Positions 13,066 to 24,900 of a stretch of 64,000 nucleotides of DNA are shown here, piece by piece. The stretch comes from Zingiber officinale. Lineage: Eukaryota; Streptophyta; Magnoliopsida; Zingiberales; Zingiberaceae. Location of the stretch: contig NC_055992.1 in assembly GCF_018446385.1 (NCBI RefSeq), positions 22,228,877 to 22,292,876 of the forward strand. Reading direction: 5' to 3'. Both the position numbers and the translations under genes were made by a program. Position 1 is the stretch's first letter; each line of letters starts with the position of its first letter. The notes under the pieces were generated by a model. That model had not been told where the DNA came from. It ran no database searches and saw only the letters and a program-made list of their open reading frames with translations.

Positions 13066-13668
13066 CATTATTAGTATGACTGTAAATAAATTAAACGTTC
13101 GTGAACAAGTTTAGTATTTAGCTTAATAAGAGCTTGTTTATGTTCGTTTAATATACACAAGATCAATTAAATAAACAAGTTTGAGCAGCTCATTAAACTA
13201 AACAAACAAAGTTGAATACATATGTTTAGCTCGTTAACGTTCGTGAACAGTTCATGAGCATTGTTCATTAATAAAACTATTATCAATATGCTATATAAAT
13301 AATAAAATAAAATAAACAAATAAGTTTGAATTATCAAATTCAATAACCAATCAAACAAGTAAAAATTTAAAATAATCAATCAAATTTGAATTAAGAGTTT
13401 GATAACATCTAAACGAAACAAGTTTGAATCAAGCTCAAGCCAAACATGAATTGAGAGTTCGATAACATATAAATGAATCAAGCTCAAGCCAAATTTCAAA
13501 TAAGCTCAAGCTTATAAAAAAAAAAATAAACCAAGTAAGCTTAAACAATCATTTTAAAGACTTGGTTCATTTCAAACTCGGCTCGACTTAGTTCGATTAT
13601 TTTATCAAACAAGCTTGAACAACTTAAAATTCGACTAAGCTTATTTATAACCCTAATCATTAGTTCCT
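13066..13668. mobile_element. MITE-like repeat rich in 'gttcgtgaacaag' and 'aagctcaagc'
   Basis: The left end 'gactgtaaataaatt' is an imperfect inverted match to the right end 'cttatttataaccctaatc'. The body repeats 'gttcgtgaac', 'aagcttgaac' and 'ctcggctcgactta'. These are the hallmarks of a common non-autonomous plant DNA repeat of hAT-like type. It does not code. Family and borders are inferred by eye. Confidence 0.45.
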
Positions 13669-13937
13669 CAAAAATCAACTTGAGTGGGTCGCTTTATGTT
13701 GAACAACGGTTGTCGAATCAATTGTTATACCAAGTAACGCAAGGACTCATGTAAAGATGTTCGACATTAGCCACTAAAAGGAATGGAAAAAGATTAAAAT
13801 GGAAGGGTCGAGGCGTAGTTGGTGTGGCACCTCTGACATTCAAGTCAGAGTTAGAGATGAAAGACAGAGAAAAATAGTAAAATCTAATAATATCTCACTT
13901 AATTTCTTCTGTTGCAGGCATCACGTTATAAAAGATA

Positions 13938-14089
13938 ATTTGCTCGCCCCCAACGCCCTTATTAATCCGTCCCTAGATCAATATGAAGGAGGTAAATCAT
14001 GGATGACTATTAGTCATTAGTGCAGATGGCAAGGTATGAGAGGGAGGCATGCTCGGACACGCCGAATTTTGATCCCAAAATCTCATTGC
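13938..14089 (-). mobile_element. SINE-like copy, truncated
   Basis: The block runs from 'gctcgcccccaacgcc' to 'cacgccgaattttgatccc'. It is repeated immediately downstream at 14090-14285 and again at 31214-31360. It ends before the tRNA-like head seen in the next copy. Two copies lie in direct tandem. Confidence 0.6.
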
Positions 14090-14285
14090 GATTAACTCGC
14101 CCCCAACGCCCCCGCCAATCTATCCCTAGGCCAACACGAAGGAGGTAAATCACGGATAGCTACTAGCCATTAGTACAAATGGTCAAGACATGAGGGAGGT
14201 TATGCTCGGTCACGCCGAATTTCGACCCCAAGACCTCATGTGGCAACACCCCATATCTTAATCATCGCACCGCCCCAAAAAGACA
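14090..14285 (-). mobile_element. tRNA-derived SINE-like copy with head
   Basis: In minus orientation the head at 14285-14225 reads like a degenerate tRNA gene. It has a GATTAAGATATGG stretch where an A box would be and GGGGTCGAAATTC as the B box. The tail runs through the conserved body to 'gctcgccccc'. I infer RNA polymerase III ancestry from the B box. I cannot name the family. Confidence 0.55.
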
Positions 14286-15996
14286 TCAGTTCCTTATATA
14301 AAAGGTCTAGAGATGACCTCTGTTCCTCAAAGATGAACCTCTTCCTCTCCTCCAGAAGTCATGAACTTCTATAATTGATCGTTGCTATAATTGTTGCGTC
14401 CCCTGGGAGCTGTTGGCGGCCCTGCATAACGACCACATCCATTGGGATTACGAGTGACTTGTGAAACAGCCACATCCTTTGGGGACACTTGCGGCTTGCG
14501 TAACTGTTGCATCCCTTGTGGCTATTGGCTACTTTGCTGCTCCCGGACTCTGGTAGGTAGAGCCTGACTCAAATTGAGTCGACAAGCTTGACTTGGGTTT
14601 TCACACTAAATCGATCGGACTTTATCCCACGTTGGCCGTCATGTCTCTAACTCTGCTCCAAGACATATTGAGGGCTGCATTGATCGGATCCTAGTATGTG
14701 CTCCAAGTCAGATGGTTTCAGGGCTGCATTGATTAGATCCTAGTATGTATCCTTGTTCGAGCATTTTGCATGACTCGATACCAAGTAGTTATCTCCATCG
14801 AAAAGGCATGAAGGAAACTAAAATGGTTTCGGGTTCTTTGTAAAGATTTCTCCAAATAGGGACAGGATGTTCCGATGAAAGAGGATTAAAAGCCTAAGAA
14901 ACAAGAAGCAGACTGGAATATCAAGAGTAGGCTCCATTGATTGAAAACAAAGTCACTAAAGAATAACAAAGAGGAGGAACATTACCATTAAGAAATCATA
15001 ACCTCCGAGAAAGAATTTGTATACGCTCAGCTAAATTATCAGAAAAAAAAGCACAGAAAGAAACCTTGCAATCAAATCCACCACCACACTCAAGCCACAT
15101 CTAAGCTTACAAATCTTCAGTATGACGGACCTTACTAGATCCAACAATGGAATATGCCACAAGACCCTCCCATACAAGCAGTTCTTCATCAGATCAGCCT
15201 CCGAAGTTCTTGAATTCTTTTGTTCATGCCAGCAAGATCCATGGCAAGACGACTTCATCTGCAAACCTAACACCATCGACAGTTAAGTTGCCTTTCAGGT
15301 GGCCAGATCCATTAGTTTTCCAGATGCCCATCAAGTTGCCAGAAGCCTACCAATTAATTGCATGAACAACCCAAATGTATAGAGTTGGGTTACTAAACTA
15401 TAATAACTGGGTTACTCCACTCAAGTGTTTCCATCAAAAGGCTTCGACAAAATATAATACACATCCACATAGTAATTGAAGTATCAGAAGCCAACTGAAA
15501 TAGGATCTATAGTTCCTCTTACAAAACCAGCCCAAGAAAGTCAACGTGCCAAAATATTTTCTAAAACAAAGTAATGTGAAGTGTCACAAGGAGAAGCAAC
15601 AAAAACTTAGCTGTAGAAATTCTCAGCTACGTAAATTATGCATACATGTATTACATGCTATTCAAGTTTCAACCATTTATTCCAATTCAACAATATGTTT
15701 AATTTAACGGAGTACAGGAGTCACATTTTAAAAATATGAAATCGAAAGGGCAAGAAAAATATGTTTGACTATAGATGCATATTGCAATAGCCAAAAACTT
15801 CATAATTCTCAGTTTAGATATGACAATGCAGAAAATCATCATATAATGGAAATAAATTCTATCTCTTGTACTTTGTTGAGAAAAAATGCAGCAACAAACT
15901 TCTTGGCATGATTACCTAACTGACAGGAGCAACTAGATCAGCAGACTATGCAAACAACTTTTTAAAATGTTACTGAAGACCTGGTTACTATCCCCA
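14286..15996. other. No gene seen; 3' flank of the SETD9-like gene
   Basis: About 1.7 kb without a credible exon. Two short direct copies of 'gggctgcattgat' with 'cctagtatgt' lie at 14671-14750. The part next to 15996 should hold the 3' UTR of the SET-domain gene; I see no clear AATAAA choice. Confidence 0.4.
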
Positions 15997-18900
15997 TCAA
16001 CAAGGATCTTCTACCTCAACTGGAGTATACCACGATGGATGTTTCTTTTGGTTGTTCAACATATAGTTAAAGAAAAGTTCTTCATTGCACATATCCCTTG
16101 TAGCAACAAGTACAATTGTTTTTAATACCGGAGAGTTGCCATATTGAACATCAGCATTTCCTGATTTGAACCAAGAAGTGCCAAATCTCTCCCTATTGAC
16201 ACTTTGATCGAGTCCAAAAACAAGGTTAGGAACATAAACTCTCATGTCTTTCTCAGTCAATGGAAAATCATACGGGCAAACCATGACATTAGGTGCTACC
16301 CCTTTGGGTGGATGGTTGGCAAAATGTGCAGAAGCTAGAGGATTGCGCCTTTCAAGTACTTCCTCATAGGTTACTATGTTGTTATCTTCGACTGGTTTAC
16401 TAAAAATTCTCCAAATCCCATCAGATCTTCTATTGGATTCTTCAGAGAGATGCTCCTTGAATTGTGAATTACCATCCCACAACTCTCGGGCTTCACCACC
16501 ACAGCCCCAAGTTTGTCCGTCAATCATAATTCTATCATACCTTGTAATAAGATAGGTGTTGGAAGCATTAACCATGGGATAGCCTGGAATGAACCGGTGG
16601 TAAGCTGGTGAATATATCAGCCCAGGGTAAAATCCTATGATAGATCCAGCATCAGCTTCACCATCAAGAAACAAGCCTTGGCCAGCTTCCTCATGAGGAA
16701 TTTCAGATGGTCTTATATCAAGTGTATAGCCAATGCATTCCTTCAGACCCTGAGATAATTCCTTGCGTGTCATTGGCTGTGTAACAGGAACAACTGTACT
16801 GCAGCATAATTTATGTTAGTCTTTGATGGTAATACTGGGACCCGAATCTCGTATAGATTTTATAAAGTTCTTGCTGTATTTTTGCTAAACATGATACATT
16901 GGTCTGATGTTGGTGTTATGAGATATCAGTATGCTGTCACCTTTTGCAAATTATATAACAGCTTTATATGGTCTGAAGATATTCAACAATCAACACTCAG
17001 AAAATGGATCCATGTTGTGCTAGCACCAACTAGTTAGAACATATTGAATGATGTACAAATTGAATCAGTCAAAAATTTGGATTCCTAAGTTTGATCCTCA
17101 ACTTTGTAATATAAGCTAGTCACAAATATCATGCCTAACAAAAAAAAGGCCATTCCCACCATAATTGTGTGGCCTACAAGGAAAACAAAGCAAATGTTTG
17201 TAACCATCATGGACCACAAGGATCAACTCCTCTGAATGAATCAGACAATTAGTTGGGTTAACTCAATGTTTTACGTTGCACAGACTTAATCATGTGCATG
17301 TGTTTTATGTGTTCTATTCGACCATCCAACTTTTGTAGTTTGTTAGATTGAACTAGTATATTTACATTGTGGGAAAGCATGTAGTTGCTAAGTTTAGAAA
17401 GTTAATTTTCTGTTGAGAATTGAAATTTTGACCACTTGAAAGTATTTGCTTTTCCACAAATATAATCAGAATTGTAATAACCAGATACATAGATGTAGAA
17501 TTTCAATTCAATGGTCATAACTGTGAAGAAAACAAAATGGAGGAATTTAAAAGAAAACCAAAGATTTTTTTTCATCCTCAATTCCATGCATTTAAGGTCC
17601 ACGATAATTTTGCTTGTGAAATCCAGCGCACAATAGAGTTAGTGATTGAACCTAAAGATAAAATAAACATTTATATATTCTTTTCTGCTAAGGAACAACT
17701 AACGATATGATAATCTATCATTTTATGGGTATTCAAGGTAGTATCGAACAGAGGAATGCATAGCCCCCGAGACAGGGTGTTGTGGTTAGGCCCTCCAACG
17801 GTAGACTAAGCATCTGGAGTTCGAGACTCAGTTGCGGCAAACTGGGAGATTTTTCCCTCGATGGGTAGTAGATCCGAGAGCACTGGCTATTAGGATGGGT
17901 CTCCACGTGCACTTTCCCAATTTACCCTAATGGCAGGTAGGAGACTTCCGTGGGACCAGACTGATCATCCCAAGATTAGGCAGACCAACGACTTCGATAC
18001 ATAGTGCCAACTAAAAAAAAAGAAGAGAGGAATACATAGATGAGGCAAAATGGAAATATTAGTTCACAATGTGTGCAAATAAGAAATGTGTGAAAAGGTA
18101 AATTTGATATCAAAACAACACTACCACAAGGATGTGATGTAATTTGAAGATCCCGCTCATACTACTAGGCATTAATGCATTTAGTGCATCACCCCAAAAT
18201 CCATTAAAACACTCCTTTAGATGAGGCAATGAAGTAAGTCTTCATACCAGTCACCCCAGGGATAGTCAATGAGACTAACTGAGATTGTCATCATCATTAA
18301 TGAAGTAAGTCTTCATAAACGGAGATGAAATCTCAATGAGAATGAGACCTAGACTCAACAAATGAAACCAACGAAATTTGCACTTGAGAAGACCAGGTAG
18401 AGACCTAACAAGATAGAGAGTTTGTACAATCCACAAAACAAAAATGAAACAATTCCTAGAGCCATAAAAACAAATCCTCTTAACAAGAATTGAAACACAA
18501 GTATAAGAGGTTAAACAACACTTCTCAATCTCTCCTTAAAAGGTGCAATAAAAACACAAGAGAGGCACAAGAGAGAAGAGATTACCAGAGAGATTAAAGT
18601 TAATTTCTTACAATTTGTCTTATACCGAGTTTGGAGCCTTTTTCCGCATTGGATCCCAGATATTTAATATTGGCCTTACCATAAACTTTGGACAAAATCT
18701 ATTATGTCAACAAGTGGAGCCACTTCTTAGAAAAAGTTCCAGTTTCTCTTTGTTTCTTATCTCCCAAATCATTACATAGTTATGACTCATGCCTTATTTT
18801 CTCCTATTGCTTTATTTACTTATAAACAAAAGGGACTAATCTAGAAATTTGCAAACAAGTTAGACTAATCTTCAAGAGATTTGTTCTTTTCTTTCTCAAG

Positions 18901-21900
18901 GACAGCCATTGTCTTCAAATACTAGGGATTTGAATCAATCCTATTAAAAACCAGATTTCGGATCCAATTTTTGCTCCTGTCTTGTACCTCACAAATAGGA
19001 GACGAGGTTGTTCACAGAATCTTCATATAGGCGTTAGTGTCGAGCGGGTAAGCATGGGAAGCTACAGTGAAGGAGGAAATCATGGAGAAAAGGCATTCAA
19101 GAAAAGAAATGGTAGAGGGCACTCCTATTATTGGATACGATAGGGCGCAGTCAGAAGGAGGGCACTAATCTTGAATTTGTTCAAGATGCGGGAGAGGAAG
19201 AAGCTCCTATTGCAGGATTTGAAGGTAATCTCTTATGACCAAGGTTGTCTTTTTGCCAAGGAAAGAGACACTGAGATCATAGGCTGAAGAAGGAAGGAGG
19301 TAAGATGGATTGCGACAAATGGCAGAGTCATCTGTTGGCAACCAGGGATGTGGTAGTTGATCGTCGCAACCTCTTGATCTTACATACCATGGAAAACAGT
19401 CAACAGATAGGTGAAATGCATGGCAGTTCAATGACTGCCAGTTGGTGATCGGCACAGATCTAATTGTCATGGCATGGTAGATGGGTGGTGAACAATGAAT
19501 GAACAAAGGAAGAATTAAGGGTGATAGAATAATGAAGCATCAAAAATCGAATTAGGATGATGCAACACCAAATCAAAGGCTTAGAAAATTTGGACAAAAT
19601 TAAGCATGGGATAACTATCTCATATAGAAATTAATCAAAGGGGAATTTTATCAACTGAAATCATGAAAAATAAATGGAAACAACACCTTTATATACTAAA
19701 CTAAATTAGGAAATAAATAGTTCTAATTAGGTACAATAACTCTCATTAACATTCAAGCAAATTAAATGATATTAAACTTTCGGCAACTAAAATAAAATAA
19801 TTATCAAAACAATTAAAAAGTCAAAATCAAAAATCAAAATTGATTGCTTGTTTGCATCACCTACATTATGTCAACATGAACTCAAATTATTTGCATTTAC
19901 TTCAGCATATTTATTTTGTTATTGTTATGCATGTATAGCTAGCCTATTACTATGATATAGTATGTTACTAGTGATTGTACATGTATATCTAGCCTATGAT
20001 TTTGATAGAGTATGTTATAAGAAAGGAGTTCATCCCTTATATAGGAACTGAGCCCTCCGATTCATAAGAAAGATGTCGCTATGAGAAAACATTAACTGAG
20101 ACAGAAATAAATGTGTAGGATAATCCTGACTATATTGATTGACTGTTTTTCTCCTGATGTGGTTGTTACATAGCAGTGCTACCCAATTGGTTCTGTAGCA
20201 AACTTCAGAATGCTTCAAAGCCAGACTTCCTCAACACAACCTAGGGTTTAGACTTATATATCCAGACATTAGAACTGCTAGCATGTATTGATGCAAATAT
20301 CAATTCTGAGTTTATATTCCAATGAGAAACAAAAAATTTTACCATTTCAATCTATATCATCAACATCATTCCTCAGAAAGTTGAAATAGTGCAAGTATTG
20401 CAGTAGAAAGTTCTCTAAAAATCAGGTCCACATGACATTTTCAATACACTTTCTCTATCTAGCTTTTAATACACATAACTTGTGGAACAGATACAACAAA
20501 CTAGAGTAGAAAAAAATTACATTTTAAAGAGCAAGATATTTTGAGTTGTGTTTTAAATATACCTTGTGTGATCAAGTCTGTGTTTTCAACAATTTTATTT
20601 GCAAGACGTTTTAATAGCACTTGCATATAAGAACACTTTACAAAGTTAATATAAAAGCAACTTAGCAAATGCATTTGAGACTAGGATGAACCTTGATTCA
20701 TCTCAGTTTATTTCTGTTTCCACAGAAAAATAATAAAATAAAATAAAATAACAAAAAAAAATTAAAAAATAGTGAAATTGAGTAATTACCAAGCTGTTCA
20801 AGCCACTAACCAGATTCATTATTAGGCGTTCCTTTTCCGACAGAAAAACTCAATTCACTTTGTAGAGGACCATTCTGGAAGGATGAACTTGAACAAGATT
20901 TACCATTTATGCTTCTTGTGTCAGAAAGAAGAATTTCATCCATGACCTGGCACATGTTTTTGAATTGAAAATGAACATTTTCTTGGACTTGAATCCATCG
21001 ATCTTTAACAGAGGCTTTGTTTGCCATATCAATGATCTCTTCAATGTCATTCTCATCAGCATTCTTTCCCAGACGATTATAGCTGGAATTAGAATCAGCA
21101 ACTGTGAGATTCATAATCGACAGGTTCAAACCAAAGAATTTTCAGAACAAAAAGAGCTCAATACCAATCAGATAGCAAGTAACTTCAATAAAATGAGAAG
21201 AGAAAGAAATACAGTAACGATTATGAACTGTGAAATTATAAATTTCTGTAAGGGCTGAAAACTTCAAGCAAATTAAACAGATAAAGCTCTGTTAGTCACT
21301 CTAGTGGTCTATCAACAGTTAAACTTCGTCATCAAGAAGTAGCATACAAGCTTGAAATTAGTTCCATAGAAATAGTATATAAACAATCTCAAGAGGTGCC
21401 ATCAATATAGCTAAATCACAATTTCACGATAGAGTGGTTACTTGGAGTAAGGGAGGTTGGAGAAATAGGTGAGGGAGGTGAGGAGGAAGTGGGGGAGAGA
21501 AGGGGCAAGGAGAGGGGTGATCAAAAGATGTCTATTTGGAAGGGGAGGCGGGGAAGGAACCTCAACCTCATCTTGACTCAATTTGACTCCATTTGGAAAG
21601 GTGGTGATGGTGGTTGGCATTCAAGTGTGGTTTGGCAATGGTGTGGTGGCCCACCATGGCCCAGCCATGAGTCGATGTTGGTCCAACAATTGTTCTGCCA
21701 TAGTCCAACTATGGCCAACATTGATATGGCAAACAGATCTGAATATTTGATAGCCATCATGGTCTGACATGACATTTGGCACCCTGCAAACAATCGCCCC
21801 TCCATGTTTGAATTCCTGGATCCACCACTGCCTACAGTGGTGGGAAAATTGAATCCAACAAGAAGTAATATTCCTTTGATGATAGACGAGAACCAATAAT

Positions 21901-24900
21901 TATCAACAACAATGGCAAGCAAAGGCTTGACACCTAATGGTGGCTAGTGGTTAGTGATGAAAAAATGGTATATTAGTCATTATCATTTTCCTCTTATCCT
22001 TCCAAGCAGTCCAAACAATTGCGAACAGATTCTCATAAGAAGTCCAATGGTAACACTACCTTAATCCTAAGTTATTATGAACAGATTCTCAATGAGAAAA
22101 AAAAAAAAGGCAGTCCGGTGCACGAAGCTAGCCATGAGTCGATGTTGGTCCAACAATTGTTCTGCCATAGTCCAACTATGGCCAACATTGATATGGCAGA
22201 CAAATCTGAATATTTGATAGCCATCATGGTCTAGTTGACAGTGGTCTGACATGACATTTGGCACCCTGCAAACAATCGCCCTTTCATGTTTGAATTCCTG
22301 GATCCGCCACTGCAGGAAAATTGAATCCAACAAGAAGTAATATTCCTTTGATGATAGACGAGAACCAATAATTATCAACAACAATGGCAAGCAAAGGCTT
22401 GACACCTAATGGTGGCTAGTGGTTAGTGATGAAAAAATGGTATATTAGTCATTATCATTTTCCTCTTATCCTTCCAAGCAGTCCAAACAATTGCAAACAG
22501 ATTCTCATAAGAAGTCCAATAGTAACACTACCTTAATCCTAAGTTATTATGAACAGATTCTCAATGAGAAAAAAAAAAAAAAAAAAGGGAAGTCCGGTGC
22601 ACGAAGCTCCCGCCATACGGGGCCCGGGGAAGGATCCATTGTACGCAGTCTTACCCTGTTTTTTGCAAGAGACTGTTTTCAAGATTCGAACCCGTAACCT
22701 TTTGGTCACATGGCAACAACTTTACCGTTGCGTGAAGCCTCCCCTTCATTCTCGATGAGAAAAGAATAACTAATTATCTCTATAATCCTAAAATATAGTT
22801 TCTCCAATCTGCCAAGAGTTGAACTTTATCATCAAGATGTTGGCAGCAAGCTTGGAAATTAGCACAGTTTAAATCTAGCTAAAATCACAGTTTAAATGTT
22901 GAGACATTATGAACAGATTCTCAATGAGAAAAGAATAACTAATTATCTCTATAAACACTGTGCATAGTTTGTGCAATATCAGAAAACAAAATGTCTATCT
23001 GAGAACAATATTTTTTTATTAAAACATTTGAACTATTTCCAAAATCAAGGAAAAGTATTGTCCTCATTCTTTACATTTACTCAACACAGTTAATGTTCCA
23101 GAATGGAAATAACGGTTAATGAAAAATAAATCATGAAGTTGAAGCACAAACTGAAGATGATAAGACTGTTCAATTGCTCAAAATTTAGACAGAAAGTAGC
23201 ACACCGAAGACTGACATTCCATTCTTAATATGCTGATCCTCTGAACATTGATTGTTTCAACAAGAAAATGTGGAAAATAATTAATCGCGCCAACTTACCT
23301 TCTGAAAGTCATGTTTACTTCACCAATGAGATGGTAGAGATTGATAAATTATTAATTATACTGAACTAAAACATTTTTTGTTGCACTAACCTGGTATAAA
23401 GAAAGAGACGATGTAAGTCAGCTTCAAACTGAAGATGTCTTGGATCTCTAGTAAATATTGAACTCTTTGCAAGTACATTGGCAGCCTGTGATTATTTGGT
23501 ATTAATTTGAATGAGAACCAAGCACAAATTGAACTATGTGAGAACATCAAAATTCAGAAAATGGTCCTCAATGTTCAGAAAATACAGTTCATCAAAGAAA
23601 GCTAACAGATTCTTTTCACCATAAATTCAGAATATCAAAGCAAATCCATAGCCGCATTTGATAATTTCTAACTTATTTCAAACCATATTTAAACCATCAA
23701 TGTCAATCCCAAGTCCAAATGAATAAGGTAAATGAGCAAGGACCAAACCATATTTGTTATGAGAATGGATCATCACAAGCAATATGGCCTTGTAGGCTAA
23801 TGGCAGGATGAAATCCATGTTGACCTAAAATAATTGGAAACTATTGCTTTTCTTTGTTTTCCAATTCAAAGGTACATCAACCAACTGTTACATAATTTAA
23901 CAGAGATGTAGTTTTCTAAGTTATTTTCATGCTAGACGCATGTCTTAATCTGAGTTTTGTTTAGAGCATGACGAAACTTGGTAGGCACAAAAAAATAATT
24001 GGAGAAGTTACACCATAGAAATCAAGTCTAATAAATGAAAAATAATCTAAAAAATCGCATGATTTAGATATAGTGATATCTCATTGTTAACAAAGTTAAT
24101 TTTAACCTCAGTAACGGTTTTCAATACTGCTTGTGAAGTGAGGTTTTCACATCCTTCTAAGAATCCATGTCACAACCCCAACGGCTCCCTTTCCATAGAT
24201 TAGATGCGAACTCTTTTATATACCAAATGTAAATTGTTTAAAATATGCTAACAAGTAAAAGAGAGACTAAATAGACAAACCAGTACATAGAAAGCAAAAT
24301 GCAAAAAATAAAACAAGCAACCACATGACGATGAAATCTCTAATCATCCAGGCAGTAGTAACCCAACTCAGATTTGCTGGTCCACAATCCCTAGTCCCCT
24401 CCTAGTCCACTACACGATTTCAATGTCTTTCATCTAGTGAATTCATCCGAAAAAATTGTCATCTAAATTGCCTCAATTCCGTGCATAAATTATAATTTTT
24501 TTGCATTTTTTTACCTTATCAATGTATTTAATTGGGTTTTTTCCCCAACTTTGATTCTTAACAAAAAAAACCAATTAAATACATCGATAAGGTAAAAAAA
24601 ATGTAAAAAAAAATATAATTTTTGCACGGAATTAAGGCAATTTAGATGCCAATTTTTTCAGATGAATTCACTAGATAAAAGCATCAAAATTGTGTAGTGG
24701 ACTAGGAGGGGACCAGGGATTGTGTACTAGGAGATCTGATCTGATAGCAACCTGTCTCAAAGTGACTCCAACATCACAACTCAGCAATCCTACTACTTAG
24801 GGTGGTGTTACAGTCACCTTAAGGCATGCACATGTTGTCTGAATTATTGTAGTTTTCATCATCTTGAAGCCAGATTTTTTGTTAACATTTAGTTTTAAAG

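Noticed and set aside
20907..21258. Other frames over the third SET-gene exon
   Set aside because: They are shadows of the real exon, whose phase is fixed by both splice sites.
22573..22747. tRNA gene
   Set aside because: Only the A- and B-box region is tRNA-like; the rest is a SINE with target duplications. The same applies to 17764-18025 and 14090-14285.
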